From an uncultured Bacteroidota bacterium (GTDB lineage: Bacteria; Bacteroidota; Bacteroidia; Bacteroidales; SZUA-534), in contig CALABN010000118.1 in the NCBI GenBank assembly GCA_937885735.1, positions 1-5,957 on the forward strand: a stretch of DNA of 5,957 nucleotides. The letters are read 5' to 3'. Under the pieces are notes generated by a model. The model was not told the DNA's origin. It saw only the letters and a list, made by a program, of their open reading frames with translations, and made no database searches. A program made the position numbers and the translations under genes. This document shows, piece by piece, positions 1 through 5,584 of this stretch. Each line of letters opens with the position of its first letter. Position 1 is the stretch's first letter.

Positions 1-308
1 CCCTACGCAGCAGCATCAATGCAAACCACAACAACTGGGCAGGAGTTCTTTACGACGGCAAAACACTATTCAAATCACCAGAATACCAAATAACACACAT
101 TGTTGACCGCGTTGGTGGCGGCGACTCGTTTATGGGCGGTCTTATCTACGGTCTGCAGACATTTATCGGCGACGACCAAAAGGCACTGAACTTTGCTGTT
201 GCCGCATCTTGCCTGAAACACACCATCTATGGCGATTACAACCGTGTCACCGTAGAGGAAGTCGAGAAGTTAATGGGTGGCGATGCAAGCGGACGTGTAA
301 GTAGATAA
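1..308 (+). CDS. kdgK: 2-dehydro-3-deoxygluconokinase (KDG kinase), C-terminal part
   Basis: Only the last 101 complete codons are in the window; the gene begins upstream and stops with TAA at 306-308. The protein belongs to the PfkB/ribokinase sugar-kinase family. The second PfkB signature is visible as DRVGGGDSF (about 105-131), with the catalytic-base Asp encoded at 123-125 and the preceding glycines forming the anion hole. The tail ([11 protein letters not shown], then [10 protein letters not shown]...ASGRV) is the ending I associate with Bacteroidales KDG kinases. The enzyme uses ATP to phosphorylate 2-keto-3-deoxygluconate to KDPG in the cytoplasm. The next gene, 54 bases downstream on the same strand, encodes the aldolase that consumes KDPG, which supports KdgK over fructokinase or ribokinase. 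The two are most likely co-transcribed, because no terminator or promoter is seen between them. The substrate assignment rests on the tail motif and the neighbour; the family call itself is firm. Confidence 0.9.
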   Translation, partial: LRSSINANHNNWAGVLYDGKTLFKSPEYQITHIVDRVGGGDSFMGGLIYGLQTFIGDDQKALNFAVAASCLKHTIYGDYNRVTVEEVEKLMGGDASGRVSR

Positions 309-362
309 TTGACAGCAATATACAATCGAAAATTACATATAAGATTCATAAACATTCCGAAT

Positions 363-1037
363 ATGAGCAGATTCACAAGATTACAGGTTTACAACACAAT
401 GCTATCGACAGGCATCGTGCCTCTTTACTATAATGCCGACGCCGAATTGGTCAAGAAAGTAGTCGAGGCTTGCTACAAAGGTGGCGCCAGAGTTTTTGAA
501 TTCACCAACCGTGGCGACTTTGCACACGAAGTCTTTGCCGAAGTCAACAAATGGTGCGCCAAGGCTTGCCCCGAAATGGCAATGGGCGTTGGCTCAGTTG
601 TCGATCCAGCCACTGCGGCGCTCTACATACAACTTGGCGCAAACTTCATCGTGTCGCCAAGCCTCAACCCTGACATGGCAAAAGTCTGCAACCGTCGTAA
701 GATTGGCTGGCTACCTGGATGCGGAACACTTTCAGAAATAAATCTGGCCGAAGAGCTTGGTTGCGAAATAGTCAAGATTTTCCCTGGCAAGGAAGTCGGC
801 GGGCCATCATTCGTCAAGGCAATAAAAGCCCCTTGCCCTTGGACCAACATTATGCCAAGTGGCGGCGTCGCTCCAGAGCGCGAGAGCCTCGAGTCGTGGT
901 TTAAGGCTGGCGTTGCATGCGTCGGGCTTGGCTCGCAACTCACTCCTAAGGATGTCATTGCCGCCGGCGACTTCGGATTTATCGAGAACAAAGTGCGCGA
1001 ATCACTGGCTATCGTCAAGGAATTGCGCAAACAATAA
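363..1037 (+). CDS. eda: KDPG / 4-hydroxy-2-oxoglutarate aldolase
   Basis: This 224-residue cytoplasmic class I aldolase is the usual length for the family. It cleaves 2-keto-3-deoxy-6-phosphogluconate into pyruvate and glyceraldehyde-3-phosphate, the last step of the Entner-Doudoroff/hexuronate route. The family can also cleave 4-hydroxy-2-oxoglutarate. In a (beta/alpha)8 barrel, the catalytic Glu is E46 in RVFEFTNRG and the Schiff-base Lys is K138 in EIVKIFPG, equivalent to E. coli Glu45 and Lys133. Other barrel motifs are GVGSVVDP (75-82), PGCGT (118-122) and the phosphate-binding PSGGV (165-169). The frame stays open upstream to a TTG at 309, directly after the kdgK stop. I chose the ATG at 363 because the family begins around MSRFTRLQVYNTML and the 18 extra residues match nothing known to me. 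No Shine-Dalgarno sequence is visible, as is usual in Bacteroidota. It follows kdgK as an operon and is followed by an intrinsic terminator. Confidence 0.95.
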   Translation: MSRFTRLQVYNTMLSTGIVPLYYNADAELVKKVVEACYKGGARVFEFTNRGDFAHEVFAEVNKWCAKACPEMAMGVGSVVDPATAALYIQLGANFIVSPSLNPDMAKVCNRRKIGWLPGCGTLSEINLAEELGCEIVKIFPGKEVGGPSFVKAIKAPCPWTNIMPSGGVAPERESLESWFKAGVACVGLGSQLTPKDVIAAGDFGFIENKVRESLAIVKELRKQ

Positions 1038-1062
1038 TTCTAACAAAACAACTAAAACAACG

Positions 1063-1093
1063 AAACGCTACTCGATAAATGAGTAGCGTTTTT
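1063..1093 (+). terminator. Rho-independent terminator of kdgK-eda
   Basis: A perfect 11-bp stem, AAACGCTACTC (1063-1073) with GAGTAGCGTTT (1081-1091), encloses a 7-base loop. It is followed by T at 1089-1093, then A and three more T. It starts 25 bases after the eda stop and ends the kdgK-eda transcript. The next gene therefore needs its own promoter. Confidence 0.93.
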
Positions 1094-1127
1094 ATTTGCA
1101 AACACTTCATATTTCAACAAATCAACG

Positions 1128-1135
1128 TACTTTTG
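1128..1135 (+). promoter_or_regulatory. Bacteroidota-type -7 promoter box for the SPT-like gene
   Basis: TACTTTTG is an exact match to the Bacteroidota sigma(ABfr) -7 consensus TAnnTTTG. It lies 35 bases after the terminator T-tract and 20 bases before the ATG at 1156. The -33 element is weak: only TTC-like bases near 1106-1108. Transcription would begin near 1140, leaving a leader of roughly 15 bases. This rules out the TTG-started extension from 1096 and supports the ATG at 1156. The call rests on motif and position only. Confidence 0.6.
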
Positions 1136-1155
1136 CCAACGGAAACATCAAGACA

Positions 1156-2280
1156 ATGTACACCGATTTTCGAAACATACTTTGCGACAAGCTGGCTGCC
1201 GTTTCAGAAATATACAACCAATTCGGCACTATAATGTCGAACGATGCCATCATCGACATCAACGGACGCAAGCTGCTCAATTTCCGCAACCCAGACAGCC
1301 TTGGGCTTTCTAACAGTTTCGCTGTAGAATCGGCACAAAACGATGTACAAGGCACAAACGAGGAATTGACTGCAGAATTGGAAAAAAAGATTGCACATCT
1401 GCTCAACACCGAAAGTTGCATTCTCTTCAATTCCCAGACCGATGCACATTGCGCCTTGACGAACCACCTGCTCGACCGCACCGATGCCGTCATATATGGG
1501 GCTGTCAGCCAATTTTCGACAACAGGAAGCGCATCAATCTGCAAACCTGTAAAATACAAATACCACGACAGCATCGACGACCTTGAAAAGCAACTCAAGT
1601 TGTCGCAGGCTCAACAAAACCGTTTGCTTATTGTCGATGCCATCGACATAGCAACAGGAAGTATCGCACCGTTCAATCAGATTATGGCCGTAGCAAACAG
1701 GTACAAAGCCGTTGTCGCCATTGACGAGACTCTTACGGCCGGCACTATTGGCAACAACGGGCAAGGCGTCTGCGACCTTTTCGGACAAGACATCAACCCT
1801 GAAATAAAGATTGGCTCGCTACGAAATTTCGGGTGCAACTGTGGCGCTTTCATAGCAGGCAAACGCGAAATCATCGACTGGCTTCGTCAGCAAAACGCGC
1901 CAGCAACTAACTCTGCCCCACTCACACACAGCAACCTGGCCTCGTCAAATGTAGCGTTGGATATGTGTGTCCAGATGAATGCCGAACGGCAATATCTATT
2001 GCAGATAACCAACTTCTTCATCAAGAAACTCTATTGTTTGGGATTTGAAATTCCGCCTACGCAGTCATATCAATTCGCCATAATGGTTGAAAACAGTGTC
2101 AAAGCCGAACAACTTTCCGCCACACTTGCAAAAAACGGAATCCTTGTTTCGGTACTGACAACGCCATTTGTCGGGAAAGACTCTGCACGATTGATAATTC
2201 GGTTGTCTGCAAAGCACACTGAAAGCGACATAACATCGGCCACAGAAGTCTTCAAGAAGGCAAGTCAAGACATTTTATAG
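1156..2280 (+). CDS. Serine palmitoyltransferase/AONS-like protein lacking the PLP lysine (probable pseudoenzyme)
   Basis: A 374-residue protein of the alpha-oxoamine synthase group (PLP fold type I: serine palmitoyltransferase, AONS, glycine C-acetyltransferase). Family landmarks are clear: GTNEELTAELEKKIAHLL (66-83), the KYKYHDSIDDLEKQL block (133-147), LIVDAIDIATGSIAPF (158-173), IDETLTAGTIGNNGQGVCDLFG (189-210), FIAGKREIIDWLR (232-244) and a C-terminal domain ending QDIL. Key residues are changed. The Schiff-base Lys of GT(F/L)SK is N224 in GSLRN (codon 1825-1827, gapless alignment). The PLP-stacking His of NHAS is Q119. DEAH reads DETL, keeping D190 but losing the His (L193). About 13 residues holding the glycine-rich GSR motif are missing before G66. 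Normal PLP catalysis is therefore unlikely. The same positions are degenerate in eukaryotic SPTLC1/LCB1, the non-catalytic SPT subunit, so a partner role with a catalytic SPT is possible (inference). The frame is intact, so it is not an obvious pseudogene. It has no signal peptide, has its own promoter and is monocistronic. The fold is sure; the function is not. Confidence 0.85.
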   Translation: MYTDFRNILCDKLAAVSEIYNQFGTIMSNDAIIDINGRKLLNFRNPDSLGLSNSFAVESAQNDVQGTNEELTAELEKKIAHLLNTESCILFNSQTDAHCALTNHLLDRTDAVIYGAVSQFSTTGSASICKPVKYKYHDSIDDLEKQLKLSQAQQNRLLIVDAIDIATGSIAPFNQIMAVANRYKAVVAIDETLTAGTIGNNGQGVCDLFGQDINPEIKIGSLRNFGCNCGAFIAGKREIIDWLRQQNAPATNSAPLTHSNLASSNVALDMCVQMNAERQYLLQITNFFIKKLYCLGFEIPPTQSYQFAIMVENSVKAEQLSATLAKNGILVSVLTTPFVGKDSARLIIRLSAKHTESDITSATEVFKKASQDIL

Positions 2281-2340
2281 CCGTCAGCAAACTGGCAGAC
2301 AGCACATTGCAACTTTTTTTCGTCAACAAAAGAAAAAATC

Positions 2341-2370
2341 TTGCACAAACAAAAACTTGCATTACTTTTG
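2341..2370 (+). promoter_or_regulatory. Promoter of tRNA-Gln
   Basis: A -33-like TTG (2341-2343) lies 19 bases before an exact Bacteroidota -7 box, TACTTTTG (2363-2370). The spacing fits the TTTG-N19-21-TAnnTTTG consensus. Transcription would start around 2375-2378, about 10 bases before the mature tRNA 5' end. The stretch from the preceding stop (2280) to here has T- and A-rich runs but no convincing terminator hairpin. Confidence 0.72.
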
Positions 2371-2387
2371 CAACCGCATTTGAGCAC

Positions 2388-2458
2388 TGGCGTATGGTGT
2401 AATGGTAGCACATCAGATTTTGGTTCTGCCAGTCAAGGTTCGAATCCTTGTACGCCAA
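2388..2458 (+). tRNA. tRNA-Gln (anticodon UUG)
   Basis: A complete 71-base cloverleaf. The acceptor stem TGGCGTA pairs with TACGCCA (2451-2457), including the weak U1-A72 pair typical of glutamine tRNAs, with discriminator A at 2458. The D arm has GTG/CAC around TAATGGTAG. The anticodon stem CAGA/TCTG encloses loop TTTTGGT, with anticodon TTG at 2420-2422. The T arm is CAAGG-TTCGAAT-CCTTG. No CCA end is encoded (the DNA continues ACAACC), so CCA must be added after transcription. It is a single-gene unit between its own promoter and terminator. It decodes CAA, and CAG by wobble. Confidence 0.97.
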
Positions 2459-2459
2459 C

Positions 2460-2490
2460 AACCTTCAGATTTTTCTGAAGGTTTTTTTTT
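2460..2490 (+). terminator. Rho-independent terminator of tRNA-Gln
   Basis: A perfect 10-bp stem, AACCTTCAGA (2460-2469) with TCTGAAGGTT (2474-2483), has a TTTT loop and continues into nine T (2482-2490). It begins 2 bases after the tRNA. It separates the tRNA from the lipoprotein gene downstream. Confidence 0.95.
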
Positions 2491-2501
2491 GCCAAAAAAC
2501 C

Positions 2502-2509
2502 TATATTTA
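2502..2509 (+). promoter_or_regulatory. Possible -7 box of the 190-residue lipoprotein gene
   Basis: TATATTTA followed by C matches TAnnTTTG except for the final base. It lies 18 bases before the ATG at 2528 and just after the tRNA terminator, so a promoter is expected here. No clear -33 element is seen; the terminator T-tract occupies that area. Weak call. Confidence 0.35.
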
Positions 2510-2527
2510 CACTCATTAAATATAATT

Positions 2528-3100
2528 ATGATGCTTCGATTTGCGCCCATATTGTTCATTGCCTCACTCGTTGTCGCCTGCTCTACAAAAACCGACATCG
2601 ACATAGCTGGCTACGAGTTGGAGCATCACCAAATCAGCATTTCAAGGATAAAGGGCATCAGCGCAAAAGTGCCATTCTACGCAAGCGACAGCATAGCCAT
2701 CTGCGAAAAATTGCTTACAGAAGAGAAGGCTCGCTTGATTGCCACGCAAAAGCAATACATCGACACGCTCGACATTCAGATTGACAAAATCAAGAACGAC
2801 ACGTCTGTCAATCCACAGTTGGCAAAAGCAATGAGCAACATACTGAACTCTATGCAATACAAGCGCAAGATTGCCCAACAGGTGGTTGACGCATACGAGA
2901 ACTCGCCACAAAGCACAAGCCTTCAGTTGTTTATAAACAAGATTGACTATTACAGGAATCTCACCGACACACTATTGGGATACACACAGCAAGCCGTCTT
3001 TTCTGGACGTCAAGGAATGTTGCCCAAAGAGACATTCGTCAGAAACTATTTCCTGACTGCCGACGGCATTACAATTGTTGGTGAAACGTCCGTTCAATAG
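2528..3100 (+). CDS. Predicted lipoprotein of unknown function (190 aa)
   Basis: I do not recognise a family. The start is one of two adjacent ATGs (2528 or 2531); the frame is open further upstream only because it runs through the tRNA and terminator. Residues 1-17 form a lipoprotein signal: a short MMLRF start, a hydrophobic core and a VVAC lipobox, so Cys18 (2579-2581) is the predicted lipidated N-terminus. The Cys is followed by STKTDID, which is not a clear acidic surface-export signal, so a periplasm-facing anchor is likely. The mature part (19-190) is rich in Lys, Asp, Glu and Gln. Roughly residues 54-165 look mostly helical (for example EEKARLIATQKQYIDTLD and QYKRKIAQQVVDAY), and a short hydrophobic, possibly beta tail includes ADGITIVGE. 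No catalytic motif is apparent. It ends with TAG 4 bases before the stop of the opposing aminopeptidase gene. It is transcribed alone and gets no functional clue from its neighbours. Confidence 0.8.
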   Translation: MMLRFAPILFIASLVVACSTKTDIDIAGYELEHHQISISRIKGISAKVPFYASDSIAICEKLLTEEKARLIATQKQYIDTLDIQIDKIKNDTSVNPQLAKAMSNILNSMQYKRKIAQQVVDAYENSPQSTSLQLFINKIDYYRNLTDTLLGYTQQAVFSGRQGMLPKETFVRNYFLTADGITIVGETSVQ

Positions 3101-3104
3101 CGAG

Positions 3105-4499
3105 TCAACCTTTTGCAATCTCGTTTTCCACATCCTCAATAGTGGCAGGGACACGCGTCTTTCCCAATCGGCGGGCACCATTTTCAGTTACAAGTATGTC
3201 ATCCTCAATCCTGATTCCGCCAAAGTCAAGATACTTTTCAACCTTGTCAAAATTGATGAACTGTTCGTTTATGTGCTCGCGTTTCCATTTTGCCACCAGT
3301 TCAGGAATGAAATAGATGCCTGGTTCGTCAGTCACCACAAAGCCAGGTTGCAACTTGCGTCCCATACGCAACGACGACGTGCCGAACTGTTCAATAGGCC
3401 GAGTCTCGTTGTTGTAGCCGACATAAATCTGCCCCAGATTTTCCATATCGTGAACATCAAGCCCCATCATATGCCCGAGGCCGTGTGGGAGGAACAAAGC
3501 GTGTGCGCCCGAAGCCACAGCCTCATCCACATCGCCCTTCATCAAGCCCAAGTCCTTCAACCCCGACGCAATCACCTTGCAACATTCCAAATGCACGCTT
3601 TGGTATGTCACGTCAGGACACGACAACTGCAAGGCTCGCTCGTTGGTGTCAAGCACTATCTGATAAATCTCTTTTTGCCGTTGTGTGAATTTCCCATTGA
3701 CAGGGAAAGTGCGTGTAAAGTCCGAAGCATAGCCCAATGCCGTTTCGGCGCCAGCGTCAACAAGCATCAATCTGCCACTTTGCAACGGCAGGTTGTGCGA
3801 ATGATTGTGAAGTGTCTGTCCGTTTTGCGACAATATGGTGGCAAACGACAATTGTCCGCCATATTTAAGAGGAATGCTGTCAACCACGCTGTGAATCTCG
3901 CGTTCGTTGGTGGCCGTCCTCACCAAATGCATCGCCGACACGTGCATCTCATAACCTATGGCACAGGCATTTTCAATCTCATCAATCTCTTCACTCGACT
4001 TTGTGGCGCGCAAATCAATTACCGCCTTGACAAGTTCCATTGAAAATCCATTGCCCACTTCAGTTGCGTTCACGCCGAGCAGGCTGCCCAACTGAAGCAT
4101 ATTGTCAGCCTTGTATGGTGGCAGGTAATGCACCTTGCGACCTTGCCTTGCAACATTTTTCAAGTATTCATCAAGTTGGCGCAATGAACCAGTCCTATCC
4201 ACGCCACATTTCGATGCATAATCGGCAACAGACGGAACGGGGCCTGTCCATATTATATCGTCAATGTCAGCATCATCGCCATACACATAATCGTCACCCG
4301 ACTCAAAGTCAATCACGCCCACCATGTTTGGCTGGCGAATGCCAAAAAAATACAGGAACGTGCTGTCCTGCCTGAACGGGAAAGTATTGTCGGCATAATT
4401 TATTGGCGATTCCGCGTTGCCCAAAAACAGAGCCACGCCATTGTCAATCATTTTCTTCAATGCCAAACGGCGATTGACATAAGTCTCTTTGCTAAACAT
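3105..4499 (-). CDS. pepP: Xaa-Pro aminopeptidase (aminopeptidase P, M24B)
   Basis: A 464-residue enzyme that removes an N-terminal residue preceding proline, using two Mn2+ (or similar) ions in the cytoplasm. Residues about 1-155 are the creatinase-like N-terminal domain (INYADNTFPFRQDSTFLYFFG). Residues about 160-445 are the pita-bread catalytic domain. All five metal ligands are present: D248 (LVDAG), D260 (SDFTRTFPVNGKF), H343 (PHGLGHMMGLDVHD), E392 (TDEPGIY) and E432 (GGIRIEDD). They correspond to E. coli PepP Asp260, Asp271, His354, Glu383 and Glu406. The Asp-Asp spacing is one residue longer than in E. coli, which lies in a loop and should be harmless. There is no signal peptide. I placed the start at the ATG read from 4499 (MFSKETYVNRR), the beginning expected for the family. 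An in-frame ATG at 4511 would add MIRE and cannot be excluded; the TTG at 4517 is less likely. It is convergent with the lipoprotein gene at 2528-3100. Confidence 0.94.
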   Translation of the reverse strand: MFSKETYVNRRLALKKMIDNGVALFLGNAESPINYADNTFPFRQDSTFLYFFGIRQPNMVGVIDFESGDDYVYGDDADIDDIIWTGPVPSVADYASKCGVDRTGSLRQLDEYLKNVARQGRKVHYLPPYKADNMLQLGSLLGVNATEVGNGFSMELVKAVIDLRATKSSEEIDEIENACAIGYEMHVSAMHLVRTATNEREIHSVVDSIPLKYGGQLSFATILSQNGQTLHNHSHNLPLQSGRLMLVDAGAETALGYASDFTRTFPVNGKFTQRQKEIYQIVLDTNERALQLSCPDVTYQSVHLECCKVIASGLKDLGLMKGDVDEAVASGAHALFLPHGLGHMMGLDVHDMENLGQIYVGYNNETRPIEQFGTSSLRMGRKLQPGFVVTDEPGIYFIPELVAKWKREHINEQFINFDKVEKYLDFGGIRIEDDILVTENGARRLGKTRVPATIEDVENEIAKG

Positions 4500-4517
4500 T
4501 TCACGTATCATAATCAA

Positions 4518-4890
4518 TCCATTTACAATGATTTAATCACAAATATCAACATTTACGGATATCGGACTTGAAATTAGGCACTTTTTTCAAACATTGGCAT
4601 CCAAACATCGTTTTTCAGCACTTTGTTGATGCAATGCAGTTTGACGTACATATTTAAGTGGGTTCTACAAATTGATTTCGAGAGTTTTTTGAAATTTTAT
4701 CGAGAAGATTTATAAGCGGAAGAAGGAGACAGTACGGGCACTGTTGACGACTGACACCCATAAAGATACCGGCATAAAACAAAAAACGCCGAAAAGTTCA
4801 TAAAACCCATTACGTTATGTATATATTTAAAACGGTGTATTTATAAAACTCACCTTTATATATTTACAAACGAAAAAAAATGCACTTTGA
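4518..4890. other. Intergenic stretch of about 370 bases without a supported gene
   Basis: This lies between two divergent genes, so it should hold both promoters. On the minus strand, GATATTTG (complement of 4540-4547) is a 7-of-8 match to the -7 box, about 40 bases before the pepP start. On the plus strand, TATATTTA (4859-4866) may serve the lipoprotein gene at 4891. The middle (about 4570-4800) has no clear hairpin terminator, tRNA or known RNA. It contains a 28-codon ATG-started frame (4629-4715) with no supporting evidence. The last 90 bases are strongly A/T-rich. I saw no long direct or inverted repeat. Confidence 0.6.
4859..4866 (+). promoter_or_regulatory. Possible -7 box of the 162-residue lipoprotein gene
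   Basis: TATATTTA followed by C matches TAnnTTTG except for the last base, and lies 24 bases before the ATG at 4891. The surrounding DNA is very A/T-rich, so chance matches are common, and no -33 element is clear. Confidence 0.3.
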
Positions 4891-5379
4891 ATGAAACTAA
4901 CACACATAATCGGTCTGATTCTCATCACAGCAATGACATCCTGCACGCAAAGCACAAGGCCCAAAGCCGACCACAGCATCGCGCCAAGATTTGTCACCGA
5001 GCAACCAACATTTAACGAAAATGCGAGACTCGTGTTTAACAGCGTCGACACTTTGTCAGCAATGATTGTCGATGCAACCGAAGAGCAGACACTCGACCAA
5101 CTATTCGCCCCTATCAACCAGCATCAAGCCATCATTGCCAGATATGCCGACGAACGCCGACGCTCGTACACAATGGCCAACATCGGGCAATCACTCGACA
5201 TAGTGTTTCTCAATTCAGGGAAAATGGTGATTCATACCGTTCAACACCGCCAAACATATTCCACAGAAGCCTTCAGTTCGTTTGAATACGCTCAATACAC
5301 AATCATTCTGTCAGCAGGCAATTGTGATAAAAAAAACATAAAAGAATGTGATATTGTAGAGTTTCTTCACAGCAATTAG
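4891..5379 (+). CDS. Predicted small lipoprotein of unknown function (162 aa)
   Basis: I do not recognise a family. Residues 1-17 (MKLTHIIGLILITAMTS) form a typical lipoprotein signal with Lys at position 2, a hydrophobic core and the lipobox MTSC. Cys18 (4942-4944) would be lipidated. The following residues (TQSTRPKAD) contain no acidic surface-export signal, so a periplasmic-facing anchor is the default guess. The mature protein has an amphipathic, probably helical middle (about 45-85, VFNSVDTLSAMIVDATEEQ) containing an Asp/Glu-rich patch. This is followed by a segment rich in beta-formers, with SLDIVFLNSGKMVIHTVQ (about 100-117) and YTIILSAG. There is a single later Cys in AGNCDKKN. No catalytic motif is apparent. 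It is preceded by an A/T-rich leader with eight A just before 4880. No terminator hairpin follows the TAG stop. The cheR gene starts 205 bases downstream on the same strand, but that gap argues against tight coupling. Confidence 0.78.
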   Translation: MKLTHIIGLILITAMTSCTQSTRPKADHSIAPRFVTEQPTFNENARLVFNSVDTLSAMIVDATEEQTLDQLFAPINQHQAIIARYADERRRSYTMANIGQSLDIVFLNSGKMVIHTVQHRQTYSTEAFSSFEYAQYTIILSAGNCDKKNIKECDIVEFLHSN

Positions 5380-5584
5380 TCAAAAAAACAAAGCCCGCAA
5401 CCCATTCAACAAAACTGAAATTCAGCAAGAAGCGACATATGACAACGAATGGATATGTATATGGTCAGAGCAATTGCACCAAATATATTTTTGTCAAGAC
5501 TTTTTTTTTCATAAAAATTACTAATTTTACAAATACTGTCATAAGGTAAAAGATGATGCTGTAAAGGTATAGAAAGAAGATTGT
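5380..5584. promoter_or_regulatory. Leader region of cheR with a possible promoter
   Basis: This is A/T-rich DNA with no gene. A nine-T run (5501-5509) precedes TAATTTTA (5522-5529), a 7-of-8 match to TAnnTTTG followed by C. If used, the leader before the ATG at 5585 would be about 50 bases. No -33 TTTG sits at the right spacing; TTTTTG at 5488-5493 is too far. The T-run is not preceded by a stable hairpin, so it is not a convincing terminator. Confidence 0.3.

Noticed and set aside
309..362. TTG-started extension of eda by 18 residues
   Set aside because: The extra residues match no aldolase N-terminus, and the ATG at 363 gives the usual family start and length.
623..1030. A 135-codon open frame on the - strand inside eda
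   Set aside because: It is antisense to eda, whose catalytic residues are intact, and has no recognisable features.
1096..1155. TTG-started extension of the SPT-like protein by 20 residues
   Set aside because: It begins beside the terminator T-tract and spans the likely promoter, so it would probably lie upstream of the transcription start.
1122..1598. A 158-codon minus-strand frame, with others at 1204-1512 and 1534-1788
   Set aside because: These are antisense shadows of the SPT-like gene; several overlap each other and none has motifs.
1825..1827. The lost lysine as a sequencing error or frameshift
   Set aside because: The frame is continuous, the flanking alignment is gapless, and several other active-site positions are also changed, so a single error does not explain it. 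Nearby K218 and K236 do not align with the Schiff-base site.
2314..2338. T-run and A-run after the SPT-like gene as a terminator
   Set aside because: The only pairing is a weak A-T stem of about six bases with no GC and no following T-tract.
2402..2527. Upstream extension of the 190-residue lipoprotein frame
   Set aside because: It passes through tRNA-Gln and its terminator; the signal peptide and lipobox fit only the start at 2528/2531.
2252..2604. Minus-strand frames of 69 and 63 codons crossing the tRNA
   Set aside because: They run through the tRNA and terminator in antisense. The tRNA-derived peptide is a common annotation artefact.
3075..4043. A 322-codon open frame on the + strand
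   Set aside because: It lies entirely antisense to the well-supported aminopeptidase P gene, shows no domain or sensible composition (rich in His, Arg and Gln), and is explained by the codon pattern of the real gene.
4727..4755. CAGT...ACTG inverted bases as a transposon end or operator
   Set aside because: The arms are only four bases, no matching copy is seen elsewhere in the window, and there is no target duplication.
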